Below are positions 35,340-47,301 of a DNA stretch of 64,000 nucleotides, piece by piece; the stretch's first letter is position 1, and each line of letters starts with the position of its first letter. The notes under the pieces were generated by a model, which worked only from the letters and a program-made list of their open reading frames with translations, ran no database searches and was not told where the DNA came from. Made by a program: the position numbers and the translations under genes. This DNA is from Chinchilla lanigera (lineage: Eukaryota; Chordata; Mammalia; Rodentia; Chinchillidae). Location of the stretch: NCBI RefSeq assembly GCF_000276665.1, contig NW_004955405.1, positions 12,164,830 through 12,228,829 of the forward strand, in the 5' to 3' direction.

Positions 35340-36480
35340 TCATGTGTTCTTTCATAAATGAGCACTTTATTTTAGGGATGCTAGGGATACCGTGTGAAAA
35401 ATAAAAAAGGCAAGATGTCTGGCTTCATGGAACCTAAATAGAAAGTAATAATAAGTAATATAGTCACAGAATATATCAGGAGAGGAGCAATGGAGAAAAC
35501 ATAAAGCAGGAAAGGATGAAAGAAGCACTGGGCTGGGGGTTATAACTTTAAATCAAGTGTTTTGAGACTAGTGAGGAGGTGAAATGAAGCAGACTTGAAA
35601 GAGATAAGAGAAAGATACACGAACAGGGTGACCGTAAAACTCACCATCCAAGCTGGGACACTTCGATGACTGTGACTATTATTTTGAGACAAGAATTGCA
35701 AATGCTGACTTCCAGCCAAACCAAAATATATATGGTCACCCTAACTTTGAGGGATCCAGATGAAGAATTCTAGGTAGAGGACGGTTACTGCAAATGCCTC
35801 GCAAACAGCATGTACCTGGCTGGCACAAGGCCCAGCAAGGACAGCTTGGTTAGGGCCAACAATCAAGGAAGAACACTGGAAGAAGAGAAGAAGGCCAGGC
35901 ATTTCATTAGGGACCTTAGGCTGAGATAAGGACGTTGGTATTTCCTCCCAGTGAAACAAACAGTCATGGGAGAGCTTTGTCCGAGGAGAGATGGGACTTG
36001 CTGGGTAATTGTGGAGCGTGGCTTAGAGTACAAGTGGGGATTTTCTTAGACTGCAGGCTTATTACAGTTAGCCAGGTGAGAAAGCATGGTGAGCAGTACT
36101 TGGTGTGGAGGGGCCCGATGCCCATTGTGAGAAGTGGTCAGATCCGTACTCTATTTTGAAGGTAAAACCAACTCTATTTGCTGATGTATTTTAACGTAGA
36201 ATGTGAGAAAGAGAAAGGAGTCGAGAATGACGCCAAGATGTTTGGCCTGAGCAGTAGAGGGATGCAGGTGCTACTTCCTGCACTGTTGAAGATTCTAGGT
36301 AGAGTTGTGTCTAGAGGGAGAAGGAAATTGACTTCGGGATGTGTAGAGGTGTGTTTTGATAGATGAGGAGGCTATGGAATATCCAGAATAATCCCTCTCA
36401 ATAACATGGAGGGTCTGTCAGCAGAGAGAAGAAAGTGTTGAAGAGGGACAGTCTGAGGACCCAGCAAGCATTATACATAG
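35340..36480 (-). mobile_element. L2 LINE, antisense, 3' end plus part of ORF2, split by a MITE
   Basis: The left edge reads AAATGAGCACTTTATTTTAG and GATGCTAGGGATACCGTGTG, the reverse complement of the L2 tail. Around 36,200-36,250 the plus strand has AAAGGAGTCGAGAATGACGC and TTTGGCCTGAGCAGTAGAGG. This is antisense text of the L2 ORF2 endonuclease/RT-side region. The element spans about 1.1 kb and is interrupted at 35,624-35,743 by a hAT-like MITE. No intact frame remains. Confidence 0.72.
35624..35743. mobile_element. hAT-like MITE with terminal inverted repeats, inserted in L2
   Basis: The left end CAGGGTGACC and the right end GGTCACCCT form a 9-bp perfect terminal inverted repeat around about 120 bp. 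The CAGGGTGACC end is characteristic of a known group of small non-autonomous mammalian DNA transposons. The 8-bp target duplication expected for hAT is not preserved. It lies within an L2, so it moved after that LINE was inserted. Confidence 0.72.
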
Positions 36481-37499
36481 CACCTCTGTCCAGAAAAGGA
36501 AATGAGGTTTGTCTGCCAGGTCTTATTTTTAGTGATCCTAAGCTCAGCTCCTAATGGTGCTGCTTTTCTAAGTTCTCCAAATCTGTTCTTTCAATAATTA
36601 GGCAGAGGATTTTGGTGTAGTTCTCAGCATCTGACTTACTTGTTTTTGAAGATTGGAATTACTTTTACATGTCTTCCATTCTCTAAAGATTTTGCAGCGC
36701 TCCGGGGGAGTATGTAATTGTAACTCTTTTGTAAAAATCTATGTGTTCCTTTGAAACGACTTCATGTAGAGCTCCTATTTTCTTAAAGTTTCTTTCACTA
36801 TTTTTTGTTATTTAAGGATGACTTATTTGTTCTATTTTATTTTAAAAATAATGTGAGTGAACTGCAGAGTGTTTCGGGAATATATACGTGCAACAAGATT
36901 AAAATCCTACACCCAGAATATGACCGCTTACATTTCCTGCTTATATTATACACATATATGTATACAGTTAATACATATTATGCATGTGTAATATTGTTAT
37001 AAATGTTATATTTAGATGAAATACATATAATATTTTCAAATTAAATGGAATTATTTCAAACATTCTGTTTTTGTAGCCACCATTTTCACTTACAAGAATA
37101 ATAATCTGTCAGGTCATCCTAACAGATAAAATGGAGACATAATAACAGTTAGATACTTCCATGTTCTCCCCGTCATCTGTTAATCTTATACCATCTGCTC
37201 TTAGCAGAGGGCTTATTACTTCCTGGTTTCTGCTCCAAGTAACTTAAAAAATCAAATTTACTTAGACATTTTGTTTGACACACCTCAATTCAGTCTCAAA
37301 CTTTAACCACAATTTCTAACAGACTTAAGCCACTCTCTCAGAATCATTTGTACTGTATTTCATGCACATAGTGGTCATGTAGCTTATGTATTCAATACCC
37401 AACCCCTTCTTCTTCTTGAAAGGACTTGTGTTTGGCCTAATTATTCTTAACCCTTTTCTGCATCCTTCCTCCCATAATGCTGCACCTGTGTACCTAATC
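36481..37499. other. Unassigned AT-rich DNA
   Basis: No repeat or gene recognised. Confidence 0.42.
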
Positions 37500-38590
37500 A
37501 ATTCATAAATTACTGTACAGTTGTACTTTTTGGTGTGCAATACTGCAAATTTTTAACATACATGTAGACTCATGTTACTATCATTATAGTCAGGATACAG
37601 AACAATTTCATCCTTCCTAAACATTTCATTGTGCTTTCCCTTTATAATCACACATTGGCGCTTCCCTCAACCCCTGACAAGCACCAATCTAGTCTGTTTT
37701 TATTATTTTCTTTCTTTGACGGTTTCATATAAATGGAATCATACGGTATACGTATGCAATGTTTTGGGACAGGCTTCTTTCACTAAGCAGGATGCCTCTG
37801 AAATTCTTGTAAGCTGCATATAACAATATCTTGTTATTAATGAGTAGTACTTTATTATAAATGTGTATTACTGTTTATTCATTCATTTTTAAAATTCTTT
37901 CACCTGTTGAAGAATATCTAGATTGTTTTTAATTTGAGGGGATCATAAACAAAAGTGAAATAAACATTTGTGTGCAAGTTTCTGTGTGCACATTGCCCTA
38001 GGGTAACACCCAGGAGTAAGATTAATGCCATATAGTAAGTATTTATTTAACTCTAAGGAAGCTGCCAAGAAGTTTTCTAGAGTGGCTGAAATATTTTGCT
38101 TCAAGATTGACAGATATTGATAAAGTCTCTATCTTTGCCTGCTTAAGGCATTATCAATCTTTTAAAATTTATTTTTTGCCCTTCTTATAAGTGTGCATGG
38201 GTATTCTATTTTAACTTTAAATTACATTTCCCATGTGCCTGATGCATTATATACTTACTTGTTTTAAACATATGCTCTTTGGTAAAGTGTCCATGCAAGT
38301 CTTTTGCCAGTTTTTAAATTCAGTGATTTTTCTGTTGAGTTACGATAGCTCTTTATAGATTATAGACACAAGTCCTCTGTCAGGTATATGATTTAAAACA
38401 CTGCTTTGTAGCTTGCTTTCACTATTTAATAGTGTATTTCATGGAGCAGAAATTTCAAACTTGATAAAGTTTAATTTATTAATTTTTCCCTTTTATGGAA
38501 TTTACCTGTGTTATATATCTAAGGCTGCTTTGCCTAACTGCCTAGAGTCAGATCATATAGAATTTCTTTCCATTCCATTATAAAGGTGCT
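37500..38590 (-). mobile_element. L1 LINE 3' UTR and ORF2 end (old L1M type), antisense
   Basis: The plus strand runs through CAGGATACAGAACAATTTCA, CATATAAATGGAATCATACG, GGGTAACACCCAGGAGTAAG, AAGTCTTTTGCCAGTTTTTA, AGCTCTTTATAGATTATAGA, and CACAAGTCCTCTGTCAGGTA to a TTTATGGAATTTACCTGTG block. This is the well-known antisense L1M path from 3' UTR into the ORF2 C-terminus. Over 1 kb is colinear but decayed. Confidence 0.88.
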
Positions 38591-39139
38591 GTTTTGAGCT
38601 CTTCGATGTCTACTATCTCTTCAGTACTTTCTGGTTCTCTGAGGTCCGCTTTTATGATCCTCTCTAGAAAGCTGGAGTTTGACAGCCTGTTCTGTCATGT
38701 TTTCAAATCCTGGGAAAAGCATCAGAGAGAAAAATGTCAGCAGGGATTCTTGCCACACTCTTCTACAGTGGTTCCTCTAGTCAGACAGAAAAGCCACTTT
38801 CTCAAGTTTTAGGTGACTGTGGGCTCCTATTGCTGTGAGCATTGCTGCCAGCAGACTCTTCTGCTCTTTGAGCTTGAAGCGGCGGGTTTCTTAAGGCATC
38901 TCTACCCATATCAATGTCCACAGCTAGCTGTTGGGCTTCTTTGAGAACAGGCTGTAGGAAAATGAAGGAAACTTAGTACTGGTTTGCTGTTGATTTGAAT
39001 CCCAAATCCATCCCAAATCTGCCTGCTGCTATTCACTTTTGAGTCTCCTCGAGTAGATTCTTGCTTTTTGTTCAGTGTATTTTGTACTAGTTTTATTATT
39101 GCACTCAGTAGGGAAGAGATTAGAGAGTGCCTGCTTCAT
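38591..39139. other. Unassigned DNA, possibly more L1
   Basis: GC-balanced relative to surroundings. It may continue the antisense L1 or belong to another old element. No gene recognised. Confidence 0.35.
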
Positions 39140-39520
39140 TTTACCCAGAACTGGAATGCTCAGTATCTATCTCTTGACAATGATTGAAAAGAAATGGCAT
39201 TCAGCTCAACTTTGGTCAATGAGATATGAGAAGAATCCCACAGGAATAGGGGCTGTCTCAGCAAAGCTTTCTCATGCTAAGAGAGACACAAAAGAGTGAT
39301 GTTCACTTTCTTCTACTTCTGAATATTCTTGTAACAAAATATGTCATACGGGACTACTGCAGCCCAGATACAACTCTGAGATAAAGGCAACACACAGATG
39401 GTGGAATAGAACATAAAAGAAACCTGGTCTTTGATGAAAGGACTGAATCCTCCCTATTTCAGGTCTTCCAGCAATGGCTGATACTTGTTTTTCTCTTTAA
39501 GCTTGTTTGAGATTTGAGGC
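39140..39520 (+). mobile_element. MLT1-type MaLR LTR, sense
   Basis: It contains TTTGGTCAATGAGATATGAG, TTTCTCATGCTAAGAGAGAC, and CAGATGGTGGAATAGAACAT. The AAGAAACCTGGTCTTTGATG block lies at about 39,418-39,437. These occur in MLT1 order (GCCAATGAGAT..., then GGATGG(T)GGAGCAGAAAGA... then CCTGGGTCCCTGATGA). Diverged. Confidence 0.7.
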
Positions 39521-41455
39521 TTTTACTTGCCATATCATAAAGTACAGTACTCTTCTTTCTGTTTTGTACAATTTCTTTTCAAAAATCTGAAGCTTAGAGA
39601 GTCCCCTCTACTGTCATCTATTTTCTTTATACCTGGGTTATGCAAGAAGATAGTCAGCATTCATGCGGGGCTACTGATCACTTAACATATAGCTATCCTG
39701 GGTTGAAATGTGGTATAAAGTACAAAATATACATCAAGTTTGGAAGATTTGATTAAAAAGAAGTATGCTATTTTATCAATAATGTTTATATTTGTTACAT
39801 GTTAAATGACATTTTAGAAATGTTGGTTTATATGCTGTTAAAATAACTTCTGTTTCTTTTAACTTTTAAAAGTGTAGTTAAAGTCCTCAAGTGACATGTA
39901 CTATATAACACTCATTTTATTTCTTTTGAATAGCACAGATTTCTATAATTCCTCCTTTTTATGTCACTGGAATCTTACATTTATACCATCAGCTTTGTTT
40001 TAAGAGTCTCAACCACAGTGACCTTTCATCAGTTTTAAGAACTTTTTCCTGTGAGTTACCGAATTACTTTTGCTAAGTGCTAAACTGGTCTCAAACACGA
40101 CAACTTACATGTGGAATTATTGTAAAAATATTTCTAGTCCCATCTTCGACTATAAATTACTAAGCCTTTGTATTTTCTGCAAACAGTTGCTGACAAGCAA
40201 TATCGGGAATGGGTAATATATATATTTGTACCCCATTTTCCCTCAAATATCTGTTTATCTAGAATATGTTATAATTTTCTATCATTTCACTTCATTTCCT
40301 TAACCATGCTGCTCATGAGGCTCTATTTATCACACTGTGTGATGAGATTTGTTATTCTTGCTTGCACATTGTTATATAGATAACTGCCTCTGCTGTCACC
40401 AGTCTACTTCCTTTCTCATGCGGCATATTGGACTTATACCATCATTTGATGTCATTCTGTAACCGTGATCTTTAAACCAGAACATAGATAACTGTAGAGA
40501 TAAATGAGCTTTTAAAAAAGATATTGTATTTGATTTAGCTAATTTGATAGAAATCCATATGGATTCTCTTATAAATGATACATTTAATGAAACTCGGTGA
40601 ATGTAGCTCTTAAGGTGGCTTAATATGTTCTTTTTGCTATTAAAAATTTTTCAGTCACCTCATTATAAATAAAATTTACAATCATCTATGACTATATGAA
40701 CTAACTGAAAATAAACGAATATCATCATTTCAATGAGATGAATTTCTAATAAAATTTCCCTTTCATACTGTCCAGTAATAGTACTTTTAAATATATTTAT
40801 ATTTTGATTGATTAAAAGTTTCATCATTTAATCAATCCAGAGTTATTGGTATAATTAATGGTCCCATAAAATTTTAAAAATTAAATTTATGTATTTTATT
40901 GAAGAAAATATATGTTAATCAATAAAAGATTTTGAACAATACATTACACTGAGATCGAATTCTGTGGGGGTTGAAGAATGAAAATGTGATTTCAGAGATA
41001 AAAGAACCATGTGAACTTCTAACTGCCAAAAAAGAGCTTGTTTATGTATTCCTCAAATGACTATGGCATTGAGATTCCTTTCATTCTCATTAAACATGCT
41101 TGCACAATTCTGTTTAACAATGCCCTTATTTGAAGTACACAAGAAATAATATCATTTGCAACCATTTACTTTTATTTCAAAATTGTCATTGTTAAGAATG
41201 TGAAAGGGATATCAATAATCTAAAAATTATTTAATGAGGTACAAGGAAAATTGCTGGTCTAGAGTAAAAATTGTTAAGTTTTACCTGGGTTTTGGCCCCA
41301 GGTCATCCTACTAGGTACAAATTCCTCTTAAAGAAGTCACATACTGTGTAGGTGAACATTCATACTGATTGTATAACATGAACACATTCTTACTCTACTG
41401 TTTTCATGGTTTAGACATCCAAATCCTATTCTTTGATTATGTACCTTGTCCCTTC
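39521..41455. other. Unassigned AT-rich DNA
   Basis: About 1.9 kb without a named repeat. AATT-rich throughout. Confidence 0.42.
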
Positions 41456-41471
41456 TCCCCCTTGCCTTTCT

Positions 41472-41574
41472 TTTTTTTTTTTTTTTTTTTTTTTTTCTGG
41501 TACCGGGAACCGAACTCACGACCTTGCGCTTGCCAGGCAGGCGCTTTTGCCACTGAGCTAAATCCCCAGCCCCT
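41472..41574 (-). mobile_element. Young ID-type SINE, antisense, with 16-bp target duplication
   Basis: A long poly(T), about 29 nt, precedes CTGGTACCGGGAACCGAACT and TTGCCAGGCAGGCGCTTTTG, ending AAATCCCCAGCCCC. The flanks TCCCCCTTGCCTTTCT (41,456-41,471 and 41,575-41,590) are identical. The body differs from the copy at 45,680-45,757 at only about three sites over 77 bases, so this is a recently active subfamily. Confidence 0.96.
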
Positions 41575-41651
41575 TCCCCCTTGCCTTTCTTGCTCATCTT
41601 CTTATCTCTGTTCTCCAGCTATCCACTTCCCATATACTACTTTTACTTTCT

Positions 41652-41754
41652 TCAGACACTTTTTCTTTGGCAGGGGCAGTGTACCAGGCATCGAACGCAG
41701 GACCTTGCACTTTCTGGGCAGGCGCTTGTGCCACTGAGATATACCCCAGCCCTG
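41652..41754 (-). mobile_element. ID-type SINE, antisense, with 12-bp target duplication
   Basis: The plus strand shows GTGTACCAGGCATCGAACGC, CAGGACCTTGCACTTTCTGG and GGCAGGCGCTTGTGCCACTG. The flanks CTTTTACTTTCT at 41,640-41,651 and 41,755-41,766 are identical. It is more diverged than the neighbour 80 bp upstream, so the two inserted independently. Confidence 0.93.
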
Positions 41755-41929
41755 CTTTTACTTTCTGAATCCCAATCTTTAACCTGCAAGGGGAGCAAAG
41801 GGCAAAAGACAGCACTGCATCTTCCTGCAGTTCTACCAGACTGGAAATTCTTTAGTTTTATTTTCATGATTTCATGGAAGTTTACCAAGTTTTCTCTGTA
41901 GGAGTGTTTCATTTCTAATTCTTACCAGC

Positions 41930-42330
41930 TATAGTAGGATATTATTATCTTTTCAAAAGGTCTACTTTTACCCAAGTGTTTATAGAGCTATGCACATAGA
42001 AATAATTTTTCAAATGTATGGAATTTCATAGTATGAGTGTTTAGGTAAAGAGAATTCATTTATGTGAGTATTCTTAACTGAGGCAAAGTACAAAGAGCCG
42101 TATCCTTTAACCATGCCCACAGGGTGGACCTACATAAGGCCTTCAGTGTTAGTCTTAACACAAACAGTGCTGTGAAGAACATTCTTACAGATGTACCTTT
42201 GTGCTCATATTTGGTTATTTCTCAAAGATAGATTCCTGTAAGTGGCATTGCTGGGTCAATAACTGTACAGTTTCACCTTCGTTCATTGACCACTAGAACT
42301 CTTCTGCTATTTTACATTCAGGTAACAATG
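41930..42330 (-). mobile_element. L1/HAL1-type LINE 3' fragment, antisense
   Basis: The plus strand has GAAGAACATTCTTACAGATG, TTGGTTATTTCTCAAAGATA, GATTCCTGTAAGTGGCATTG and CTGGGTCAATAACTGTACAG. This is the antisense 'hut' text of old L1 or HAL1 3' regions. Left boundary uncertain. Confidence 0.7.
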
Positions 42331-43199
42331 GAGGAAATACATGTTTCCCAATGCTTTCATCAAAAATGCATGCAATCAACTTTTAAAATGATCATCAACC
42401 AAACAGGCAACAAATGATTACTTGCGAATAGCTTTAGTTTGCAATCTACGATGTCTGTGCACTATTCTGTGAGAAGCGGCATGCCCTTAATTCCAGTTTC
42501 AGTACTGCTGAGTTACTTTTCTTTCTCCTCTAGGCCATATTTATCTGCTCAGTATTATTTGGATATGCTTTTGATTCCCCTCTGACTCCTGAAAACCATA
42601 TTTTCAGTTTTCTTTTTGGATCATTTCCTTTTTTTATTTTCGTTTTCGTCTTTCGTAATGCACTGTACGGAGGCTGGCTTGCCTTCACCTCAAGCAGCTG
42701 ATTCACTTAGCATAAATAGCCGGATATTGCTTCTGGCAAGAACACAAACTGGAGACTCTCCCTGAAGGGCTAAGGAATAATCACCTCACCTTCCAGGTCT
42801 CTAGCTTTTGGACAGTTTCTAACACTTTGTTATCAAGTGTTGGAAAAGTTATTTTCTTCTTTATATTAAGGTGTGCTTTTGAAACCTTTCTATCAAATTC
42901 CTAAGCAGGGAAGAGTGAAATTTTAAACAATTTGTTTTTCTTGTTGAATCTTAAATAAAATTAAAGGCACAGGGATATTGGTTTTTCATGAATTATTTTA
43001 ATCTCTAACACAGAGTATCTGGTTAAGCTCTGTGTTCAGTTGGGGGTAAATAAAAATTATGCTTAATTCAGTTCAGTTTTATGAAATGCATATATTGCAT
43101 GTTAAAGTCTTGTTTAACAATTACATAGCAATTTGCGGGGAAGTTTTGATTTTGACCATAGACCTCCTTAGGGTCTCAAGGACCTCTAATAATCCATTA
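42331..43199. other. Unassigned DNA
   Basis: No repeat or gene recognised. The 42,650-42,830 part is slightly GC-richer. Confidence 0.42.
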
Positions 43200-43350
43200 A
43201 CTATACTTTGAGAGCTCTATAAAAATCACTGAAACCCTGAGTCTCAGCCCCAGAAATTTTGATTCAGTTAGTTTAAGGTAACTTCATTGATATTTTATCA
43301 AAATCCTTAAGGTTATTTGAACATGCAACCAAAGTTCCAAATCACTCCTG
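43200..43350 (+). mobile_element. MER5A-like hAT-Charlie fossil
   Basis: The core AGTCTCAGCCCCAGAAATTT followed by TGATTCAGTTAGTTTAAGG matches the middle of MER5A, and ACCAAAGTTCCAAATCACTC matches its right part. The ends have decayed. Confidence 0.65.
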
Positions 43351-43470
43351 TCGAGCATAGAACAGTAATTTTCACTATAGACACTCAGAATCTATTTTGG
43401 GAATCATTCTAAGCTGTCTGCAAGTGCAAAAATATATTTAAAATGAAATAAAACCAGATACTACCACTAA

Positions 43471-43849
43471 GGTTTATGGCTAGATGTTCCTCAAAGGCTT
43501 TATGCATTCATGGGTGAAGCTTTAGGAAGGTGACTGCATTATAGGGCTGTGATAGCTCACTTGCTTTGGGAGGTCAGGCCTAGCAGGAAGGGCAAGTCAT
43601 GACCTAAAAGGGTGTGTCCCCCACTCCAGCTCCTCCTTTCCTTCTCTGCTTCCTTCTCTGCTTTCCTTCTCTGCTTCACCACGACATGAGCAGTTTTCCT
43701 CTGCCCAAGACCTTTCACTACGCCTTCCTGCCTTAAAGCTAGCTGACTACGGGCTAAATGCATGAGCTCTAATAAATCTCTCTTCCAGTAAATTGCCAAT
43801 GTCTGTTGTTGTGGTATTATGTCTCAGGAAAGAGGAAGTGACTAAGACA
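43471..43849 (+). mobile_element. ERVL-MaLR (MT/ORR1-like) LTR
   Basis: It contains TTTATGGCTAGATGTTCCTC, GCATTCATGGGTGAAGCTTT, TGACTGCATTATAGGGCTGT, and a CTAATAAATCTCTCTTCC polyadenylation block near 43,770. It ends GAAGTGACTAAGACA at 43,849. The head has lost the TG dinucleotide. A 74-base CTTCTCTGCTTCC-type expansion lies at about 43,635-43,680. Confidence 0.82.
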
Positions 43850-44689
43850 TTGATGTTGGGGCATTTTGTGAGATTAGAACTATTTGTGAGATACTTGGGT
43901 CAGGCCAATTTTAAGGGTGTCTTTCTCATATTATAGACACCATAACGGTGTTCGGGAACTTTATTTTTCCCTGGGTATAGACTATTAGTATCCACCTACA
44001 CATCAGTTATCCATTATCTATATTTCTATGTACCTATCAATCATCTATGTCTATAGGTATGTATGCATGCACGTATGCATATGTATATCAAACTAATAGA
44101 ATCAAATACTTAAATAGTGAAATGCTTCTTCATATGTGCATCTTTAAAACTGGCATTACGAGATGTTTTTGTAAGTTATTATGAAACTCTTCTCTTCATT
44201 TCCTGAGTACAATTCATTTTCAATAATAAACTGCTGGAACTACATTAGAACATCAGGGAAGAGGAACTGTACAACAGCAGGTGGTTCAGAATTTACTGTT
44301 TGTGTAATAGTTTTCATAGCTCTTGAGTATAGGAGAGGGGGAATTATTATTGAGTTCTTTTGTCTCTTCTTTCTTGTAATATCTATTGAGAGAGAGAGCT
44401 AGGGATGGAATTTTTGATGAAATGTGATTAAAGCAGAAGTTCTAATAGTGCTTTTGCCTTGCTAAATGTGAAATATGAGCTTTTTATTAAAAATTTATGC
44501 AGTTTATGTGTCTAGAACACTCATTTGGTAAAACAATGTTACTTGTTACATTTTTGGTAATACTTCAGATTTTAAAAGAGAATCTCTAATAAGCTGAGTT
44601 GAATATTGATGGCAATGAAGGAGTAGAGGTCTGGCTTTTATTATTATTTTTAAATTGAAAGAGATGTAGAATGCATCATAGACATAAAG
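43850..44689. other. Unassigned AT-rich DNA
   Basis: Includes a short GTATGCATGC/ATGTATAT patch at 44,055-44,090. No repeat family recognised. Confidence 0.42.
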
Positions 44690-45840
44690 ATAAAAGGTGA
44701 AAGTATAACACCTATAAACAAAAATGGGAGAAAGTACTCAGGATATTGGTAGGCAAATATTTCATTGATAAGACATTAGAATTCTAATCATGAAATTCTT
44801 AAAAAGGACAAATTGGATCTTATTAAAATTAAAACATTTGATCTCTGAGGACACTTTCAAGTAAGAGGTAAATAATGGGTTAGGAGGTAATATTTGTAAA
44901 TATACGCCTAATAAAGGATTTTATCCAGAATATATAAACTCAGTAATAAGACCACAAGCATCTAAACTTAAAAAGTAAGCAAAGAATTTGAGCAGAAACT
45001 TCACAAAATGAGATATATGAAGTCCAAAATGCATATTGAAGATTTGAAACTGTATTAATCATCAGAGAAATTCAATTTAGTGCCACATGATATACTACTA
45101 CACGGCTGCTAGTTTGGCTAAAACTAAAAAGATTAAGCAAATGTGAGCGAGAATGCAACTGGAACTCTCATATGTTACTGGCGAGAATATAAAATAGTCT
45201 GGCACTTCCTATAAAGTTAAATAAATACATTCTTATCAGTGGATCTTGCCATTCCACTTCTAGGTATTTGCCCAAGAGAAATGAATGCATATGACTCCTT
45301 CTGAAGACCTGCACATGAATATTCATAAGTTTTATTCAAAATTATGAGTGACCATGAAAAACTGAATGAACAAATAAAATATATTAATTATAATTTAGTT
45401 AAGAAAATAGACTACTATTCATGAACAAAGATAAACTACTACTGATACCTAAAATTGCATTGATAATTACAAAAAAGTTATGCTGAGTTAAAAGGACAGA
45501 CAAAAAAGGAAGATATCCTTTATGCTTCTATTTAAGTAAAACTCTAGAATAAGCAAAACTAGCCTATGGTAATGGAAAAAAAGTTAATAGTTACCTGGCC
45601 ATGAGGCCTGGAGAAGGTGGGCAAGGAATGGAAGTTTTCTTTTTTTTTTTTTTTGGTTTTTTTTGTTTGTTTGTTTTTCTCTGGTACCGGGAACCGAACT
45701 CACGACCTTGCGCATGCCAGGCAGGCGCTTTTGCCGCTGAGCTAAATCTCCAGCCCCAGGAATGGAAGTTTTCTATAACTTGATTATGATTACACAAGGG
45801 TGAATTCATTTGCCAATATGCATTAAACTTCCACTTCAAA
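44690..45840 (+). mobile_element. L1 LINE ORF2 C-terminus and 3' UTR, sense, split by an ID SINE
   Basis: It runs in sense order through AAGTACTCAGGATATTGGTA, ACATTTGATCTCTGAGGACA, TTATCCAGAATATATAAACT, CATTCCACTTCTAGGTATTT, TGCACATGAATATTCATAAG and AACTCTAGAATAAGCAAAAC. All are conserved L1 ORF2/3' UTR blocks. Stops and indels abound. The ID at 45,641-45,757 is nested in the 3' UTR. Confidence 0.88.
45641..45757 (-). mobile_element. Young ID-type SINE, antisense, with 17-bp target duplication
   Basis: A poly(T) tail with G interruptions is followed by CTGGTACCGGGAACCGAACT and GCCAGGCAGGCGCTTTTGCC, ending CTCCAGCCCC. The flanks AGGAATGGAAGTTTTCT at 45,624-45,640 and 45,758-45,774 are identical. 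It inserted into the 3' UTR of the L1 remnant, so it post-dates that L1. Confidence 0.97.
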
Positions 45841-46569
45841 TTAATGCTTTCTATTGCTTAGTAGTGTAGGTGGTAACTGCTACAGAAACATAGACATGTT
45901 TAGAGATGAAAGACTTCATTAAAAACTGCTGGTTTAGAGTGTAGACATGTCAGTTCCCGGTGAATGCTATGAAAAGCAGCTGAAGATAAAGGAAGATCTC
46001 ATTGGTCTGGGAGTCAGATAATCCAGTTTTAAGGATGCTTTTTCTCTTCTAAATTTGATTATAGATTGTAAGGGGCTGAAAGATGTTTCTCTGTTAAGAT
46101 GAATGTCAGAGTAAGCAAAAACCAGATTTAAAAACTTCACTGTGTATGGCTAGAACTCAACAACAACAAAAAAATCCAACCTTCTATCAAGCTGTAAACA
46201 GACTCCAGTGGTTGCTAAAAGAATGTCGCTAAGCTGCTTTGAAAAGATATCAGTGGCTCCTCAGTTGAAGACTTCAGAGAGGATCTGAGGATTTTTTTTT
46301 CTTTTTGTCCAGAGAAAAGGCTAGAGGTAGTATAAGACAGCTATTAAAGCTGAAAGTGAAGACTAATGTTTTTATTTCCTGAATTTTGCCCCCAAATTTT
46401 CCAAACGTGTCATTTTTAATATAATTTAAATGCATTGTTGAATAATTATACATTTGATTATCATTTGATTTTTATTGCAGACTTCCCTTGTTTACAGCAT
46501 GAGATTGCTTAGATTAACTCAGATCGCCATCAGAAAGCCACTCACTTCTCCCTCTCTCACTTATTTACT
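45841..46569. other. Unassigned DNA
   Basis: No gene or named repeat recognised. Confidence 0.42.
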
Positions 46570-47039
46570 TAACTTTTTATTTTCAGATAATTGAGATTCA
46601 CATGATAAAAAATAAAATGAAAATGCCCTGTTCTCAATCACCTGGTTTCTTCCAATATTCTTATCTTATGCGACTACAGTAGAATAGTGTAACTGGAAAA
46701 CTGACATTGACTACATTCCATCATTCAGATCTCACAGGTTTTACATGAATTGGAGTATGTGTGTATTTAGTTCTATGTAGCATTATCTCACGCATAAATT
46801 CATGTGACCACCAGGGTCAGACGCATTACCATGTTGCTCTTATCTATACTTCCTCTTTCTCACTCATTTTCACTTCTCCTGGAAACCTCAGACCCTAGAA
46901 ATTACAGGTCTTCATTTCTACAGTTCTATTGTTCCATTCCAAAAATGTAATCTTGCAATATGAAACTTCTTGGGATTGTTGTTGCTATTTTTCAATCAGT
47001 ATAATTCCTGGGAGATTCATCCAAGTTGTTGTGTATACT

Positions 47040-47300
47040 TTTTAAAAAATTGTATTGGTTCATATTTGCCATACATATTGATCACATTCATCATAGGGAA
47101 TTTGTACCTTTGCCTTTATCTTAATTCTTCTTTCTTTCCCATTTCCCCATCCCTTCAACCCTTCTTTCCCTATTTACAAAACTTTGTGTCCATTTTTCTC
47201 TTTTCCCTTTCTTCCCTTCCCACTACTTCCCTCCCCTTCGCCTTTGAACATGTTCTTTCTACTTCCCCAAATCTATCTTCCATTATGCTCCTTATTTATC
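47040..47300 (-). mobile_element. L1 3' UTR-like insertion within the older L1
   Basis: The older L1 text stops after GTTGTGTATAC and resumes after about 47,520. The left part of the interval begins TTTTTAAAAAATTG and is pyrimidine-rich (CCCATTTCCCCATCCC at 47,138-47,153), as expected for the antisense purine-rich 3' UTR of a younger L1. Family assignment is tentative. Confidence 0.4.
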
Positions 47301-47301
47301 C

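Noticed and set aside
41369..41737. 122-codon plus-strand frame with a polyphenylalanine run
   Set aside because: The run is the poly(T) tail of an antisense ID SINE; the frame joins two SINEs.
45601..45783. 60-codon frame resembling the 41,369 frame
   Set aside because: Similarity is due to the same SINE family in antisense.
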